DNA of 64,000 nucleotides from Chryseobacterium sp. C-71 (lineage in GTDB: Bacteria > Bacteroidota > Bacteroidia > Flavobacteriales > Weeksellaceae): positions 186,001-250,000 of the forward strand of contig NZ_CP087131.1 in the NCBI RefSeq assembly GCF_020911865.1. Reading direction: 5' to 3'. The first letter of the stretch is position 1. Every line of letters begins with the position of its first letter. Made by a program: the position numbers and the translations under genes. The notes under the pieces were generated by a model. That model saw nothing but the letters and a program-made list of their open reading frames with translations. It did not search any database and was not told where the DNA came from. Shown one piece after another: positions 26,753 to 37,189 of the stretch.

Positions 26753-29281
26753 ATGAATCGAATAAAAATATTTTTTCTCGTCGCATTTTTCGGATGTTGT
26801 CTGCAGATCAATGCAACAGAGCCGTTTATCAGCACAGAAAAAAAATCCGAAAACATTGTATTAAAAGAAAAATCAGTTAGTCTATCCATTTTCACAAACT
26901 CAGAAATCGACAATGGAATTTTAAGAGCTGTAAAAAACCTTCAATCCGATTTCCAGAAAGTCACAGGCGAGCAACCGAACATCTTGAATAAGGTTTCCGG
27001 TATAAATTCTCCTTTAATCATCATCGGAACGGTAGGAACAAAATCTGTGATTGATGATTTAATCAAACAAAAAAAAATTGACGGAAAAGCACTAACCGGA
27101 AAACGTGAAAAATACATTATCCAGAATATCAGCAATCCATTTCCCGGAGTTTCGGAAGCCATTGTCATTGCAGGAAGCGACAAACGAGGGACGATTTACG
27201 GAATTTATGAAGTTTCGCAGCAGATTGGTGTTTCGCCGTGGTATTTTTGGGCAGATGTTCCGGTTGAAGTCAAAGAAAATTTATATTTCAAAAAAGGAAT
27301 TTATACCGATGGAGAACCTGCCGTAGAATACCGCGGAATTTTCCTGAATGATGAAGAACCTTCGCTCGGTGGTTGGGCAAGAGCTACTTTTGGAGGAATC
27401 AATTCTAAATTTTATGAAAAGGTTTTTGAACTGCTTCTTCGCTCAAAAGCCAATTATCTTTGGCCTGCGATGTGGGGAAAAGCCTTCTATGACGATGATC
27501 CTTTGAGCGGACCTTTAGCCAACGAAATGGGAATCATAATGGGAACTTCACACCACGAACCAATGGCTCAGGCTCAGGCAGACTGGCACAGATACATCAA
27601 AAAAAATAATCTTCCGAACGTTTGGGATTATTCAAAAAACGCCAAAGTCTTGCATGATTTCTGGAAAGCGGGAATTGTGAGAAGCCAAAACTGGGAAAAG
27701 CTTGTAACAGTAGGAATGCGTGGTGACGGCGACGAAGCGATGGGAGAGGGAACTAATATTTCTTTGCTTGAGAACATCGTAAAAGACCAGCGTAAAATTA
27801 TTCAGAATGTTACAGGAAAAAATCCGAATAAAACGCCGCAGGTTTGGGCGTTGTATAAAGAAGTTCAGGATTATTATGACAAAGGAATGAGAGTTCCGGG
27901 TGATGTGATTTTGCTGTTTTGTGATGACAACTGGGGCAACGTGAGAAAGCTTCCCGACCTTTCAAAACCTTTGCATAAAGGCGGTTACGGAATGTATTAC
28001 CATTTCGATTATGTGGGCGGACCAAGAAATTCTAAATGGATTAACATTAATCCAATCCAGAGAGTTTGGGAGCAGATGAATCTTTCTTACGAGCATAAAG
28101 TAGACAAAGTCTGGGTCGTGAATGTTGGCGATTTGAAACCAATGGAATTTCCAATCAGTTTCTTTCTGGAGATGGCGTGGAACCCGAAACAGTTTAATTC
28201 TAAAAACCTTTTGGAATACACGGAAAAATGGTCTGCGCAGCAATTTGGCGAAAAATATTCTAAAGAAATTGCCAGAATGATTAATCTTTATGCAAAATAT
28301 AACCGCAGAGTAACTCCGGAAACGTTGGATAGCAAAACATTCAGTCTTGAAAATTATAATGAATTTGAAACGGTTTTGAATGATTACAGAGCTTTGGCAG
28401 TAGATGCGTTACGTTTAAAAGACCAGATTCCGGCAGAATATCAGGATACGTATTATCAGTTGGTTCTTTATCCGATTGATGCGTGCAGTAATTTGTATGA
28501 AATGTATTATGCTGTTGCTAAAAACAAAGAATTAGCTGCCAAAAATGATCTTAAAGCCAATTATTATGCAGATAAAGTAAAGGAATGTTTTAAAAGAAAT
28601 GCTTACCTCGATAATAAATACAACAATGAGATTGCAGGCGGAAAATGGACGCATATGATGGACCAAATGAAGATAGGTTACAAAGCCTGGTTTGAAGGGA
28701 AAGAAAATATAATGCCTGAAATCACTTACGTTTCTGAAGCAAAAGTTCCGAAGGAAAAAGTATTCCAAGAGAAAGAAGGTTATGTTTCTATCGAAGCCGA
28801 AAATTTTGAAAGAATGAATAATTCAGACAGAATTCGTTGGGAAGTGATTCCTGATTTCGGAAAAACAAAATCGGGAATTACGACTTTTCCACAAAACGCC
28901 TATCCCAAAGCCGATGAAAATATCTATCTGGAATACGATATTAATTTCGAATCCAAAGGCGAATTTGAAGTTCAGCTTCTTTTAGCTCCGACTTTAAATT
29001 ACAATCACAACAAAGGAATACGATATGAAATTTCATTTGATGGCGAAACATCACAAACAGTTAATTTCAATGGACACTACAAAGGCGAATTGGGAAGATG
29101 GCAGTCGGAACACATCATTAAATCAATTACAAAGCATCAGATTTCAGAACCTGGAAAGCATACTTTACGTTTCAGAGTTTTAGAACCGGGAATTGTTTTA
29201 GAAAAGATTTTAATCAACACAGGAGGTCTTAAACCAAGTTATTTGGGTGCGCCGGAAAGTGATTATTCAGGAAATAAATAA
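26753..29281 (+). CDS. GH115 xylan alpha-1,2-glucuronidase (second copy)
   Basis: An 842-residue exported GH115 enzyme (signal peptide ending LQINATE). It shares with the first copy YRGIFLNDEEPSLGGWAR, NYLWPAMWGKAF, GIIMGTSHHEPM, VTVGMRGDGDEAM, FCDDNWGNVRKLP and WVVNVGDLKPMEFPISFFLEMAW, plus the C-terminal beta-sandwich. The loop GPRNSKWININPIQRVWEQM differs from APRAYQWLNMTQIPHMWEQL, so the two may prefer differently decorated xylans. It follows a repeat block and has no clear promoter; GH30 starts 90 bp downstream. Confidence 0.95.
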   Translation: MNRIKIFFLVAFFGCCLQINATEPFISTEKKSENIVLKEKSVSLSIFTNSEIDNGILRAVKNLQSDFQKVTGEQPNILNKVSGINSPLIIIGTVGTKSVIDDLIKQKKIDGKALTGKREKYIIQNISNPFPGVSEAIVIAGSDKRGTIYGIYEVSQQIGVSPWYFWADVPVEVKENLYFKKGIYTDGEPAVEYRGIFLNDEEPSLGGWARATFGGINSKFYEKVFELLLRSKANYLWPAMWGKAFYDDDPLSGPLANEMGIIMGTSHHEPMAQAQADWHRYIKKNNLPNVWDYSKNAKVLHDFWKAGIVRSQNWEKLVTVGMRGDGDEAMGEGTNISLLENIVKDQRKIIQNVTGKNPNKTPQVWALYKEVQDYYDKGMRVPGDVILLFCDDNWGNVRKLPDLSKPLHKGGYGMYYHFDYVGGPRNSKWININPIQRVWEQMNLSYEHKVDKVWVVNVGDLKPMEFPISFFLEMAWNPKQFNSKNLLEYTEKWSAQQFGEKYSKEIARMINLYAKYNRRVTPETLDSKTFSLENYNEFETVLNDYRALAVDALRLKDQIPAEYQDTYYQLVLYPIDACSNLYEMYYAVAKNKELAAKNDLKANYYADKVKECFKRNAYLDNKYNNEIAGGKWTHMMDQMKIGYKAWFEGKENIMPEITYVSEAKVPKEKVFQEKEGYVSIEAENFERMNNSDRIRWEVIPDFGKTKSGITTFPQNAYPKADENIYLEYDINFESKGEFEVQLLLAPTLNYNHNKGIRYEISFDGETSQTVNFNGHYKGELGRWQSEHIIKSITKHQISEPGKHTLRFRVLEPGIVLEKILINTGGLKPSYLGAPESDYSGNK

Positions 29282-29371
29282 TCAATTTTCCACACTTTAT
29301 ATTTCAAAAAACAATAATAACATATTGAGTTAAATTAAAATTTATGTCACATTTAAAATCAAATTATTACT

Positions 29372-32119
29372 ATGAGAAAAATAGTCAATTTAGTACTTGC
29401 TGCCATGGCAGGTATCGTATTCACGGGGCATCTTCATGCACAGAGTACACAGACCGCAAAAGTAAAAATTGATAAGAATATTACTTATCAGAACATTACA
29501 GGATTCGGAGGTTTCGTCTGCAGTCCGCAGTTTGCCTACAATCACATGACCCCTACAGAAATTCAGAAACTCTGGGGAGCCGGTACTACTGATGCGGGTT
29601 ACAACATGTTGAGGCTGTATATTCCGGAAGATCCTGCCAACTGGCCTCAGGCATTAGCCACGGCACAGCAGGCAAAATCAATGGGACTTATTGTTTTTGC
29701 AAGCCCATGGACAATGCCGGCGGCATGGAAGACCAACAACAATTCGAATGCAGTTTTTACTGATGCCAATGGTGTACAGCAAATAGGGTATCTGAAACCT
29801 GAACACTATCAGGATTATGCTTTACACCTGAACAGTTTCGTTACATATCTTGCGACAAACGGAGTAATGCTTGATTACATTTCAATTCAAAATGAACCCG
29901 ATGAGATGGCGCAGTACGCAGGCTGCATTTGGACGCCAACGCAGATCGCAAATTTTGTGAGAGATTACGGTCAGTTGATTAACTGCAATGTTATTGCTCC
30001 TGAGAGTGTTGGTTTCACCGATAATTTTGCAAATGCATTTTTGAATACAGCAACCATGGCCAATTTTGAAGTGTATGGAGGTCATCAGTATGGTTCTATG
30101 CAGTCAGTTTACAAGCAGTTTCAGAACAATAACAAACAAATTTGGCAAACCGAATATCTAATCAACTGGAATTCCAATACCAGCGTTCCTGCGAGAGATT
30201 TCAATTGGTCAATCGACGGTTTCACCTTTGCAAGAAGTGTCAACAATGCAATGCTTGGCAACATCAATGCGTGGGTTCATTACGCATCAAAAAGATATTA
30301 CGGAATGATGGGGGATGGTACAAATGGTACCGTAGCAGGTGAGATGACAAAAAGAGGATATATTTTATCACAGTTCGCAAAGACGACAACGGGTAAAAGG
30401 AGAATTGATGCCAAATGGGAAGTCTCTAACGGGACACTTGAAGGTTCATCATACATTTCACAGGATGGAAATCAGATTACACTGGTGGTCATCAATTCAT
30501 CTTCAAACTCGTATAACCTGAAAGCAGATCTGCCGTTTTTTACCAATTCAGGAACAAGTACAACGACGTCACAAACTTCGAATATGGTTTCTGCTCCATT
30601 CACATTTTCTGCTGATACGTTCAGACCGCAGATTACAGTGGCTCCTTCAAGCGTAATGACTTTTGTATTTAATAAAAGTGGAGACCGACCGGTATCGTTA
30701 ATGACAGGAACAGAGATGCATTATAATAAAATTGAAACTCAGACGACTACAAATCCGGCTTTTGGTACGAGTCATCAATTATCTGGTCAGACAGTTACGT
30801 TTTATAACTCTACGCCACTTATCAGTTCAAATACTACCGCAGCAAACGGATATGTAGCATTAAATGATCGATATAATAAACTGGTATTTAACGTTTTGAG
30901 TTATACGACAAGTAATTTGCCAACTTCTTCTAATACGACATTATATTATATTGATGCAAGTGGAACACTAAGAAATCATAACTACGGAAGTGTAGCGTTT
31001 CCAACGCCGGGATCAGGCAGTTTTAATCTGGTATTTGATATATCAAGATCCGTTCTTCCTTTTGGATGTAAAGGTATTATTGGTTTGAGAAGCGGAAACT
31101 TCAGTTCTATTCTTACACTAACGCTTGGCGATGTCTACTTCAATGTAGGAAACGAAAGAGCATCAAAGTTTGAAGCAGCATACGCATCTACAGACAGTAA
31201 TCTTATGGATGCCTTGGAAAATGAATATTATACTTCATTAGATTTTAGAAATACAACTGGAATTAATTCGACATCAAGCTGGATCAGTACCTCTCAAAAT
31301 GTAAACAGTTTATTCTACGTTAACAGTTCTGTGAACAATAACAACACAAACGTGGTATCAGGAAATGCCTGCAATACACTTACTCTTTCCGATCAGGGGA
31401 AAGACTTTCAGGTGCCATTTAATTTTACTGCAACGTCCGCATCATACACACGAAATTTCAGCGATTATGGCGTTGTATTACTGCCTTTTGAGGCAAGTAT
31501 TCCGTCGGGAGTTACCGCATATACCATGATTCCGTCTGCAACGGGTGTAGCATCCACACAGATTACCAATGGTATCATTCCTGCAAATACACCTGTACTC
31601 GTTAATGCTACCGGAAATATTAGTTTTGTTGGTTCAGGTAATGTATCAACTCCAAAAGCAATAACTGTAAATCAGATGAATGGGGTTTATCATATGATAA
31701 AAGTTCCTGCCGGAGCGTACGTGCTTAAAACAGAAAACGGAGTTACTGGATTCTATAAAGTAACTGCCGGGAACGAACCTTTTATAAATCCTTTCCAGGG
31801 ATATATTACTGAAGAAAATACTTACACCAATACTTTTCTTCCATTAAGTTTTGCTACGCTTGCCGTTTCTCAGAATGAAATGATAAAAGATGAGGTAAGT
31901 GTTTATCCTAATCCTGCGCAAAATGAGTTTTTTGTTGAGCTTAAATCAAACACGGCAAACTATTCACTATTTGATGCAAAAGGAAGCTTGATTGCTGGAA
32001 AGCAGAAACTCTCTTCAGGTAAAAATAAAATTAATATTGCAAACCTTCCTGCTGGAGTTTATTTCGTTGAAATATCTGATTCCGGTCAAACGGTAACTCG
32101 TAAGTTGATTAAAAAATAA
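29372..32119 (+). CDS. T9SS-secreted GH30 endo-xylanase (glucuronoxylanase-like)
   Basis: A 915-residue secreted enzyme. Signal peptide (HLHAQS), then a GH30 catalytic barrel (about 35-340) with the acid Glu175 in QNEPDE and the nucleophile Glu261 in WQTEYL, and the associated beta domain to about 440. The layout is that of subfamily 8 glucuronoxylanases. About 400 residues of unassigned beta-rich sequence follow, then a T9SS type A sorting domain (about 840-915) with VSVYPNPAQNEFFVEL and NLPAGVYFVEI. It is the only sorting domain in the window, so this enzyme is probably surface-bound and starts the attack. A TATATTTC element at 29298 is a possible promoter. A terminator follows at 32140. 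Confidence 0.88.
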   Translation: MRKIVNLVLAAMAGIVFTGHLHAQSTQTAKVKIDKNITYQNITGFGGFVCSPQFAYNHMTPTEIQKLWGAGTTDAGYNMLRLYIPEDPANWPQALATAQQAKSMGLIVFASPWTMPAAWKTNNNSNAVFTDANGVQQIGYLKPEHYQDYALHLNSFVTYLATNGVMLDYISIQNEPDEMAQYAGCIWTPTQIANFVRDYGQLINCNVIAPESVGFTDNFANAFLNTATMANFEVYGGHQYGSMQSVYKQFQNNNKQIWQTEYLINWNSNTSVPARDFNWSIDGFTFARSVNNAMLGNINAWVHYASKRYYGMMGDGTNGTVAGEMTKRGYILSQFAKTTTGKRRIDAKWEVSNGTLEGSSYISQDGNQITLVVINSSSNSYNLKADLPFFTNSGTSTTTSQTSNMVSAPFTFSADTFRPQITVAPSSVMTFVFNKSGDRPVSLMTGTEMHYNKIETQTTTNPAFGTSHQLSGQTVTFYNSTPLISSNTTAANGYVALNDRYNKLVFNVLSYTTSNLPTSSNTTLYYIDASGTLRNHNYGSVAFPTPGSGSFNLVFDISRSVLPFGCKGIIGLRSGNFSSILTLTLGDVYFNVGNERASKFEAAYASTDSNLMDALENEYYTSLDFRNTTGINSTSSWISTSQNVNSLFYVNSSVNNNNTNVVSGNACNTLTLSDQGKDFQVPFNFTATSASYTRNFSDYGVVLLPFEASIPSGVTAYTMIPSATGVASTQITNGIIPANTPVLVNATGNISFVGSGNVSTPKAITVNQMNGVYHMIKVPAGAYVLKTENGVTGFYKVTAGNEPFINPFQGYITEENTYTNTFLPLSFATLAVSQNEMIKDEVSVYPNPAQNEFFVELKSNTANYSLFDAKGSLIAGKQKLSSGKNKINIANLPAGVYFVEISDSGQTVTRKLIKK

Positions 32120-32139
32120 TTTATTAAAAATTTAATTTT

Positions 32140-32170
32140 AAAGCCATCAGTTTTTCTGGTGGCTTTTCTT
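32140..32170 (+). terminator. Intrinsic terminator after GH30
   Basis: Stem AAAGCCATCAG / CTGGTGGCTTTT around a TTTTT loop, with a G-U pair, followed by T-rich sequence. Confidence 0.85.
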
Positions 32171-32243
32171 ATGTGGTTATTCGGAAGATTGATAATGATT
32201 ATCTCGTGAATTAAGTATCCAAAATATTAAAGATAAAAAAAAC

Positions 32244-32286
32244 AAGTGTATTTTATACATTTATTAAAAATAGAATCTTATATTTG
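32244..32286 (+). promoter_or_regulatory. Promoter with AraR operator before GH3/GH51
   Basis: The operator AAGTGTA-TTTTA-TACATTT is at 32244-32262 and the -7 element TATATTTG at 32279-32286, exactly 16 nt apart. Operator and -7 element are spaced as before araB. The operator covers the expected -33 region, which fits repression in the absence of arabinose. Confidence 0.75.
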
Positions 32287-32365
32287 CCTTTATCACATTA
32301 TAAAGCCACATCCAGTGATTTTATTTGAGCCAAATGAATAAAATAATGGATTTAAAATCAACAAT

Positions 32366-34993
32366 ATGAATAAAATTCTGTTCACCTTATTATTTGTAAT
32401 CAGTAGCATTAGCTATGCACAGCAATACAAACACCCCTTCCAAAACCCCAAACTTCCCACCGAACAAAGAATCGAAAATCTTCTCGGATTATTAACGGTG
32501 GAAGAAAAAATAGGGATGATGATGGACAATTCCAAAGCAGTTCCGAGATTGGAAATTCCCGCTTACGGATGGTGGAATGAAGCGCTTCACGGTGTTGCAA
32601 GAGCTGGAACAGCGACAGTTTTTCCTCAAGCCATTGGTTTAGCAGCAACCTGGGACGTTCTGGAACATCTCAAAACATTTGAAATGATTTCTGACGAAGC
32701 CAGAGCAAAATATAATAAATCTTTCGATGAAGCCAGTAAAACCGGACGTTACGAAGGTCTGACATTCTGGACGCCAAACATCAATATTTTCCGAGATCCG
32801 AGATGGGGAAGAGGTCAGGAAACCTATGGAGAAGATCCTTACCTGACTTCCGTTTTAGGCGTTGCTGCCGTAAAAGGTTTGCAGGGAAATGACCCGAAAT
32901 ATTTCAAAACTCATGCCTGCGCCAAACATTTTGCCGTTCACAGCGGTCCGGAATGGAATCGCCATTCTTACAATGCGGAAGTTTCCAAAAGAGATTTGTA
33001 CGAAACCTATCTTCCTGCTTTCAAATCTTTGGTTTTAGAAGGAAATGTAAGGGAAGTAATGTGTGCGTATAACGCTTTCGACGGACAGCCGTGCTGCGCC
33101 AACAATACTTTGCTTACCGAAATTCTTCGCGGAAAATGGAAGTACGACGGAATGGTAGTTTCCGATTGTTGGGCTTTGGCAGATTTCTATCAGGAAAAAT
33201 ACCACGGAACCCATCCCGATGAAAAAAGTACTGCTGCAGATGCCTTAAAACATTCAACTGATTTGGAATGTGGAGATACGTACAACAATCTTAATAAATC
33301 TCTTTCCAGCGGATTAATCACCGAAAAAGACCTCGATATATCAATGCGCAGAATCCTGAAAGGCTGGTTTGAGCTCGGAATGCTGGACCCAAAATCGTCC
33401 GTGCATTGGAACCAAATTCCATATTCGGTTGTAGATTCGGATGAACATAAGAAACAGGCTTTGAAAATGGCTCAAAAGTCAATCGTTCTGATGAAAAACG
33501 ACAAAAATGTTTTGCCTTTAAATAAGAGCATTAAAAAAATCGCAGTTGTTGGCCCCAATGCAGATGATGGAATAATGCAGTTGGGAAATTATAACGGAAC
33601 ACCTTCTTCAACGGTTACAATTTTAGATGGAATAAAAGCCAAATTTCCGAATGCTGAGATTATTTATGAAAAAGGAAGTGAAGTCGCAGATCCTACGGCA
33701 AGAACTTCGCTCTATCAAAATTTTGTCAGTCAGAAAAACGGACAAAAAGGAATGAAGGTAGAATTTTTTAATAATAATGAATTCAAAGGTCAACCGGTCA
33801 ATACATCAGTCAATAATACTTCAATCACATATAATAGTTTTGGCGGAACGCAACTCGCTGCAGGTGTTGCCAGAGAAAATACTTCAGCAAAAATTTCGGG
33901 CATTTTTAAAAGCAATTATAGTGGCGATGTGATATTTTCTGCTGCAACATCAGATATTTACACGCTTATTGTTGACGGTAAGGAAATCGCTACCAGAAAA
34001 GGTCCCGATGCAAGACATCCTTCAGAATTTCCTGTAAAAATGCAGAAAGGAAAAGAATATCAGATAGAACTTCGCCATTCCCAAAAAGGTAAATATGTAA
34101 GTATTGCTTTTGAAGTGTATAAAAAAGACCCGGTAAATTTCGCTTCAGTAAAAGAAAAAGTAAAAGATGCAGATGTCATTGTCTTTGCAGGCGGACTTTC
34201 TCCAAGCCTTGAAGGCGAAGAAATGTTGGTTAGCGCAGAAGGTTTCAAAGGCGGCGATAAAACGTCGATAGAACTTCCTAAAGTTCAACGTGAATTGCTT
34301 GCAGAATTAAGAAAAACCGGAAAACCTGTTGTTTTCGTTTTGTGCACAGGTAGTTCGCTTGGTCTGGAACAAGACGAAAAAAATTACGATGTTTTACTAA
34401 ATGCCTGGTACGGAGGACAATCCAGCGGAACTGCGGTTGCGGATGTTTTGGCAGGAGATTACAATCCGTCTGGAAAATTGCCGATTACCTTTTACAAAAA
34501 TCTCGAGCAACTGGACAATGCACTTTCTAAAACCAGCAAGCATCAGGGTTTTGAAAACTATGATATGCAGGGAAGAACCTACCGTTATATGACAGAAAAA
34601 CCTTTGTATGCATTCGGTCACGGTTTGAGCTATTCAAAATTTACTTATGGAGATGCTAAATTGAGTAAAAACTCTATTAATTGTAAAGAAAATTTGACTA
34701 TTACAATTCCGGTTACCAACATTTCAGAAAGAGACGGTGAAGAAGTTGTTCAGGTTTATGTGAAAAGAAATAACGATGTTTTGGCGCCTGTAAAGACTTT
34801 AAGAGCTTTTGAAAGAGTTTTTATTAAATCTAAAGAAACAAAGAATATCCAACTCACAATTTCTCAAGAATCATTCAAATTTTATGACGAAAAAGCAGAT
34901 GATTTGGTTTCAAAACCTGGAGATTATACCATTTTTCACGGTGGAACTTCTGATAATGCAGGATTGAAAAGTATGCAGTTAAAAGTCAAATAA
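32366..34993 (+). CDS. Exported GH3 beta-xylosidase with PA14 insert
   Basis: An 875-residue GH3 enzyme with a signal peptide ending SYAQQ. The N-terminal barrel has WWNEALHGVARAG and DPRWGRGQETYGEDPYL, typical of beta-xylosidase and arabinofuranosidase-type GH3 proteins. The nucleophile Asp lies in MVVSDCWAL (about residue 268); Cys follows where many GH3 glucosidases have Trp. A PA14 domain (about 455-590) interrupts the second catalytic domain, and a fibronectin-III-like domain ends the protein. It removes terminal beta-xylose from xylo-oligosaccharides in the periplasm. It heads a likely operon with GH51 (85 bp). Confidence 0.92.
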   Translation: MNKILFTLLFVISSISYAQQYKHPFQNPKLPTEQRIENLLGLLTVEEKIGMMMDNSKAVPRLEIPAYGWWNEALHGVARAGTATVFPQAIGLAATWDVLEHLKTFEMISDEARAKYNKSFDEASKTGRYEGLTFWTPNINIFRDPRWGRGQETYGEDPYLTSVLGVAAVKGLQGNDPKYFKTHACAKHFAVHSGPEWNRHSYNAEVSKRDLYETYLPAFKSLVLEGNVREVMCAYNAFDGQPCCANNTLLTEILRGKWKYDGMVVSDCWALADFYQEKYHGTHPDEKSTAADALKHSTDLECGDTYNNLNKSLSSGLITEKDLDISMRRILKGWFELGMLDPKSSVHWNQIPYSVVDSDEHKKQALKMAQKSIVLMKNDKNVLPLNKSIKKIAVVGPNADDGIMQLGNYNGTPSSTVTILDGIKAKFPNAEIIYEKGSEVADPTARTSLYQNFVSQKNGQKGMKVEFFNNNEFKGQPVNTSVNNTSITYNSFGGTQLAAGVARENTSAKISGIFKSNYSGDVIFSAATSDIYTLIVDGKEIATRKGPDARHPSEFPVKMQKGKEYQIELRHSQKGKYVSIAFEVYKKDPVNFASVKEKVKDADVIVFAGGLSPSLEGEEMLVSAEGFKGGDKTSIELPKVQRELLAELRKTGKPVVFVLCTGSSLGLEQDEKNYDVLLNAWYGGQSSGTAVADVLAGDYNPSGKLPITFYKNLEQLDNALSKTSKHQGFENYDMQGRTYRYMTEKPLYAFGHGLSYSKFTYGDAKLSKNSINCKENLTITIPVTNISERDGEEVVQVYVKRNNDVLAPVKTLRAFERVFIKSKETKNIQLTISQESFKFYDEKADDLVSKPGDYTIFHGGTSDNAGLKSMQLKVK

Positions 34994-35027
34994 TTACAGA
35001 TTATCACGCATTAAGTATTAGAGATGT

Positions 35028-35053
35028 CAGACTGAGCATAGTCGAAGTGTCTG
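35028..35053. repeat. Short inverted repeat between GH3 and GH51
   Basis: CAGAC (35028-35032) and GTCTG (35049-35053) enclose TGAGCATAGTCGAAGT, a type of intergenic repeat common in this group. There is no T-tract, so it is not a clear terminator. Confidence 0.45.
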
Positions 35054-35078
35054 TTTGAACAATCAAAAAATAGTATAA

Positions 35079-37052
35079 ATGAAAACTAAAAATAAAATCT
35101 TCACCCTTCTTCTTTCTGGTTGCGTTGCATTTTCATCGGCACAAACCTCAAAGTTTACTTTAGATTTAGACGGAACATCTACCAACATCAAAATCCAGCC
35201 AACGATGTACGGAATTTTCTTCGAAGACATCAACTTTGCAGCAGATGGCGGTCTTTATGCCGAACTAATCAAAAACCGTAGCTTCGAATTTGATGAACCT
35301 CTGATGGGCTGGAAACAACAAAACACTAAAACCCTTTCTCCGAATTTAGATTCCGGGTTTCTGACTATTTATTCTGACGATTCCAAAACCAATAAAAATT
35401 ACGCAAGAATAACCGTTTACAATGACAAAAATTACATTTTAGAGAATGAAGGTTTCAGAGGAATTGGACTTCATCAAGGTGCAAAGTATGATTTCAGTTT
35501 TGACTTGGAAAATGTATCAGGAAATATTTCTGCGGTCAATGCAAGTCTGATTGATGAAAACGGAGTCGTAATTTCTACAGTTCCGATTTTGATCAAAGGA
35601 AAAGGCTGGCAAAAATATACGGCTGTTTTTTATCCATCAAAAACGGTTAAAAAAGCAAAACTACAGATCACCTTCACAGGAAACGGCGTGGTAAATATGG
35701 ATATGATTTCGCTTTTCCCACAAGATACTTGGAAAGGACGAAAAGGTGGTTTGAGAAAAGATTTGGTGCAGAAATTATATGATTTGCAACCCGGATTTTT
35801 ACGTTTTCCGGGTGGCTGTATCGTCGAAGGCAGAACCCTTGCAGAAAGATATCAATGGAAAAAAACTTTAGGAAATGTCGCCGATAGAGAATATCTCATC
35901 GACAAATGGAGTTCTGGATTTGCCCATCGCCTCACTCCTGATTATTACCAATCATTCGGATTAGGTTTCTACGAATATTTCCAGCTTTCCGAAGATTTGG
36001 GAGCAGAACCTTTACCGATTTTAAGTTGTGGAATGGCGTGCCAGTTCAACACAGCCGAATTGGTTCATTTGGAGGAATTAAATCCTTTCGTTCAGGATGC
36101 TTTGGATTTAATCGAATTTGCCAACGGAGATGTCAATACTAAATGGGGTAAAATTCGTGCTGAAATGGGACATCCAAAACCATTCAATATGAAATATATC
36201 GGTGTTGGGAACGAACAGTGGGGAGAAGATTATATCGAGCGTTACAAGATTTTTGAAAAAGCCATTCATTCCAAATATCCTGATATTAAAATCATTTCAG
36301 GAAGCGGACCGTCGCCGGACGGAGAATTTTTTGAATATGGATGGAAAGAGCTCAAAAAACTCAATGCACAGATTGTCGACGAACATTATTACAATTCACC
36401 CGAATGGTTTACAAAAAATGCCGGAAGGTATGATGATTACGACCGTTCGGGACCAAAAGTTTTTGCAGGAGAATATGCTGCACAATCGGTTGGTGTAGTA
36501 AAACCTGACAATAAAAATAACTGGCAAACGGCATTATCAGAAGCCGCTTTTATGACCGGATTGGAGAGAAATGCAGATGTGGTCACAATGACTTCCTATG
36601 CACCGCTTTTTGCCCACGCAGACGGTTGGCAATGGACACCGGATTTAATTTGGTTTAATAATTTACAGTCTTACGCAACACCAAATTATTATGTTCAGAA
36701 ATTATTTTCCAATAATAAAGGAACCGATTTAATTAAAATTTCTGAAAACGGAAATGCTGCAAAAGGACAAAATCAGCTTTTTGCATCCGCGGTGAAAGAC
36801 GGTAAAAATAATGAAGTAATCATCAAAATAGTCAATACAGATTCTCAGGAAAAATCAGTTGAAATCAATCCAAAAAACATCAAATTAGGAAGCAAATTAA
36901 CTAAAACAACCTTGACTGCTTCTCAACTTTCTGCCGAAAATAATTTCCAAACAGAAAACATAAAACCTCTTGAAGAGAATTTTTTGATAAAAAAAGGGAA
37001 GTTTTCTGTTCAAATTCCAGCCAATTCTTTTGTTGTTTTAAAGATAAAATAG
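35079..37052 (+). CDS. Exported GH51 alpha-L-arabinofuranosidase
   Basis: A 657-residue enzyme with a signal peptide ending FSSAQT. After MYGIFFEDINFAADGGLYAELIKNRSFE it has a CBM4-like insert (about 75-210) and then the TIM barrel: FLRFPGGCIVEG, YIGVGNEQWGEDY (acid Glu, about 376) and KVFAGEYAAQ (nucleophile Glu, about 464). The C-terminal beta domain has the expected length. It removes alpha-1,2, 1,3 or 1,5-linked arabinofuranose from arabinoxylan or arabinan. Free arabinose feeds the ara genes just downstream. Confidence 0.94.
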   Translation: MKTKNKIFTLLLSGCVAFSSAQTSKFTLDLDGTSTNIKIQPTMYGIFFEDINFAADGGLYAELIKNRSFEFDEPLMGWKQQNTKTLSPNLDSGFLTIYSDDSKTNKNYARITVYNDKNYILENEGFRGIGLHQGAKYDFSFDLENVSGNISAVNASLIDENGVVISTVPILIKGKGWQKYTAVFYPSKTVKKAKLQITFTGNGVVNMDMISLFPQDTWKGRKGGLRKDLVQKLYDLQPGFLRFPGGCIVEGRTLAERYQWKKTLGNVADREYLIDKWSSGFAHRLTPDYYQSFGLGFYEYFQLSEDLGAEPLPILSCGMACQFNTAELVHLEELNPFVQDALDLIEFANGDVNTKWGKIRAEMGHPKPFNMKYIGVGNEQWGEDYIERYKIFEKAIHSKYPDIKIISGSGPSPDGEFFEYGWKELKKLNAQIVDEHYYNSPEWFTKNAGRYDDYDRSGPKVFAGEYAAQSVGVVKPDNKNNWQTALSEAAFMTGLERNADVVTMTSYAPLFAHADGWQWTPDLIWFNNLQSYATPNYYVQKLFSNNKGTDLIKISENGNAAKGQNQLFASAVKDGKNNEVIIKIVNTDSQEKSVEINPKNIKLGSKLTKTTLTASQLSAENNFQTENIKPLEENFLIKKGKFSVQIPANSFVVLKIK

Positions 37053-37088
37053 CCGTTAAGCACCATCAATAAAAGAAAAATTAAAATT

Positions 37089-37131
37089 AAGTGTAATATT
37101 TACATTTATTTAAAATAAAAATTTATATTTG
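37089..37131 (+). promoter_or_regulatory. Promoter with AraR operator before araB
   Basis: Operator AAGTGTA-ATATT-TACATTT (37089-37107) and -7 element TATATTTG (37124-37131), again separated by 16 nt. This is the strongest assignment of the motif, since the operon holds araB, araD and araA. Confidence 0.78.
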
Positions 37132-37189
37132 TTTTAATCTCTCAACTGGAGAAATGTAAAAATTTATTAAAATTTAATTCATTATAAAA

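Noticed and set aside
29330-29360. TTTATGTCACATTT before GH30 as another AraR site
   Set aside because: It has CACATTT but the left half does not align at the 7+5+7 spacing.
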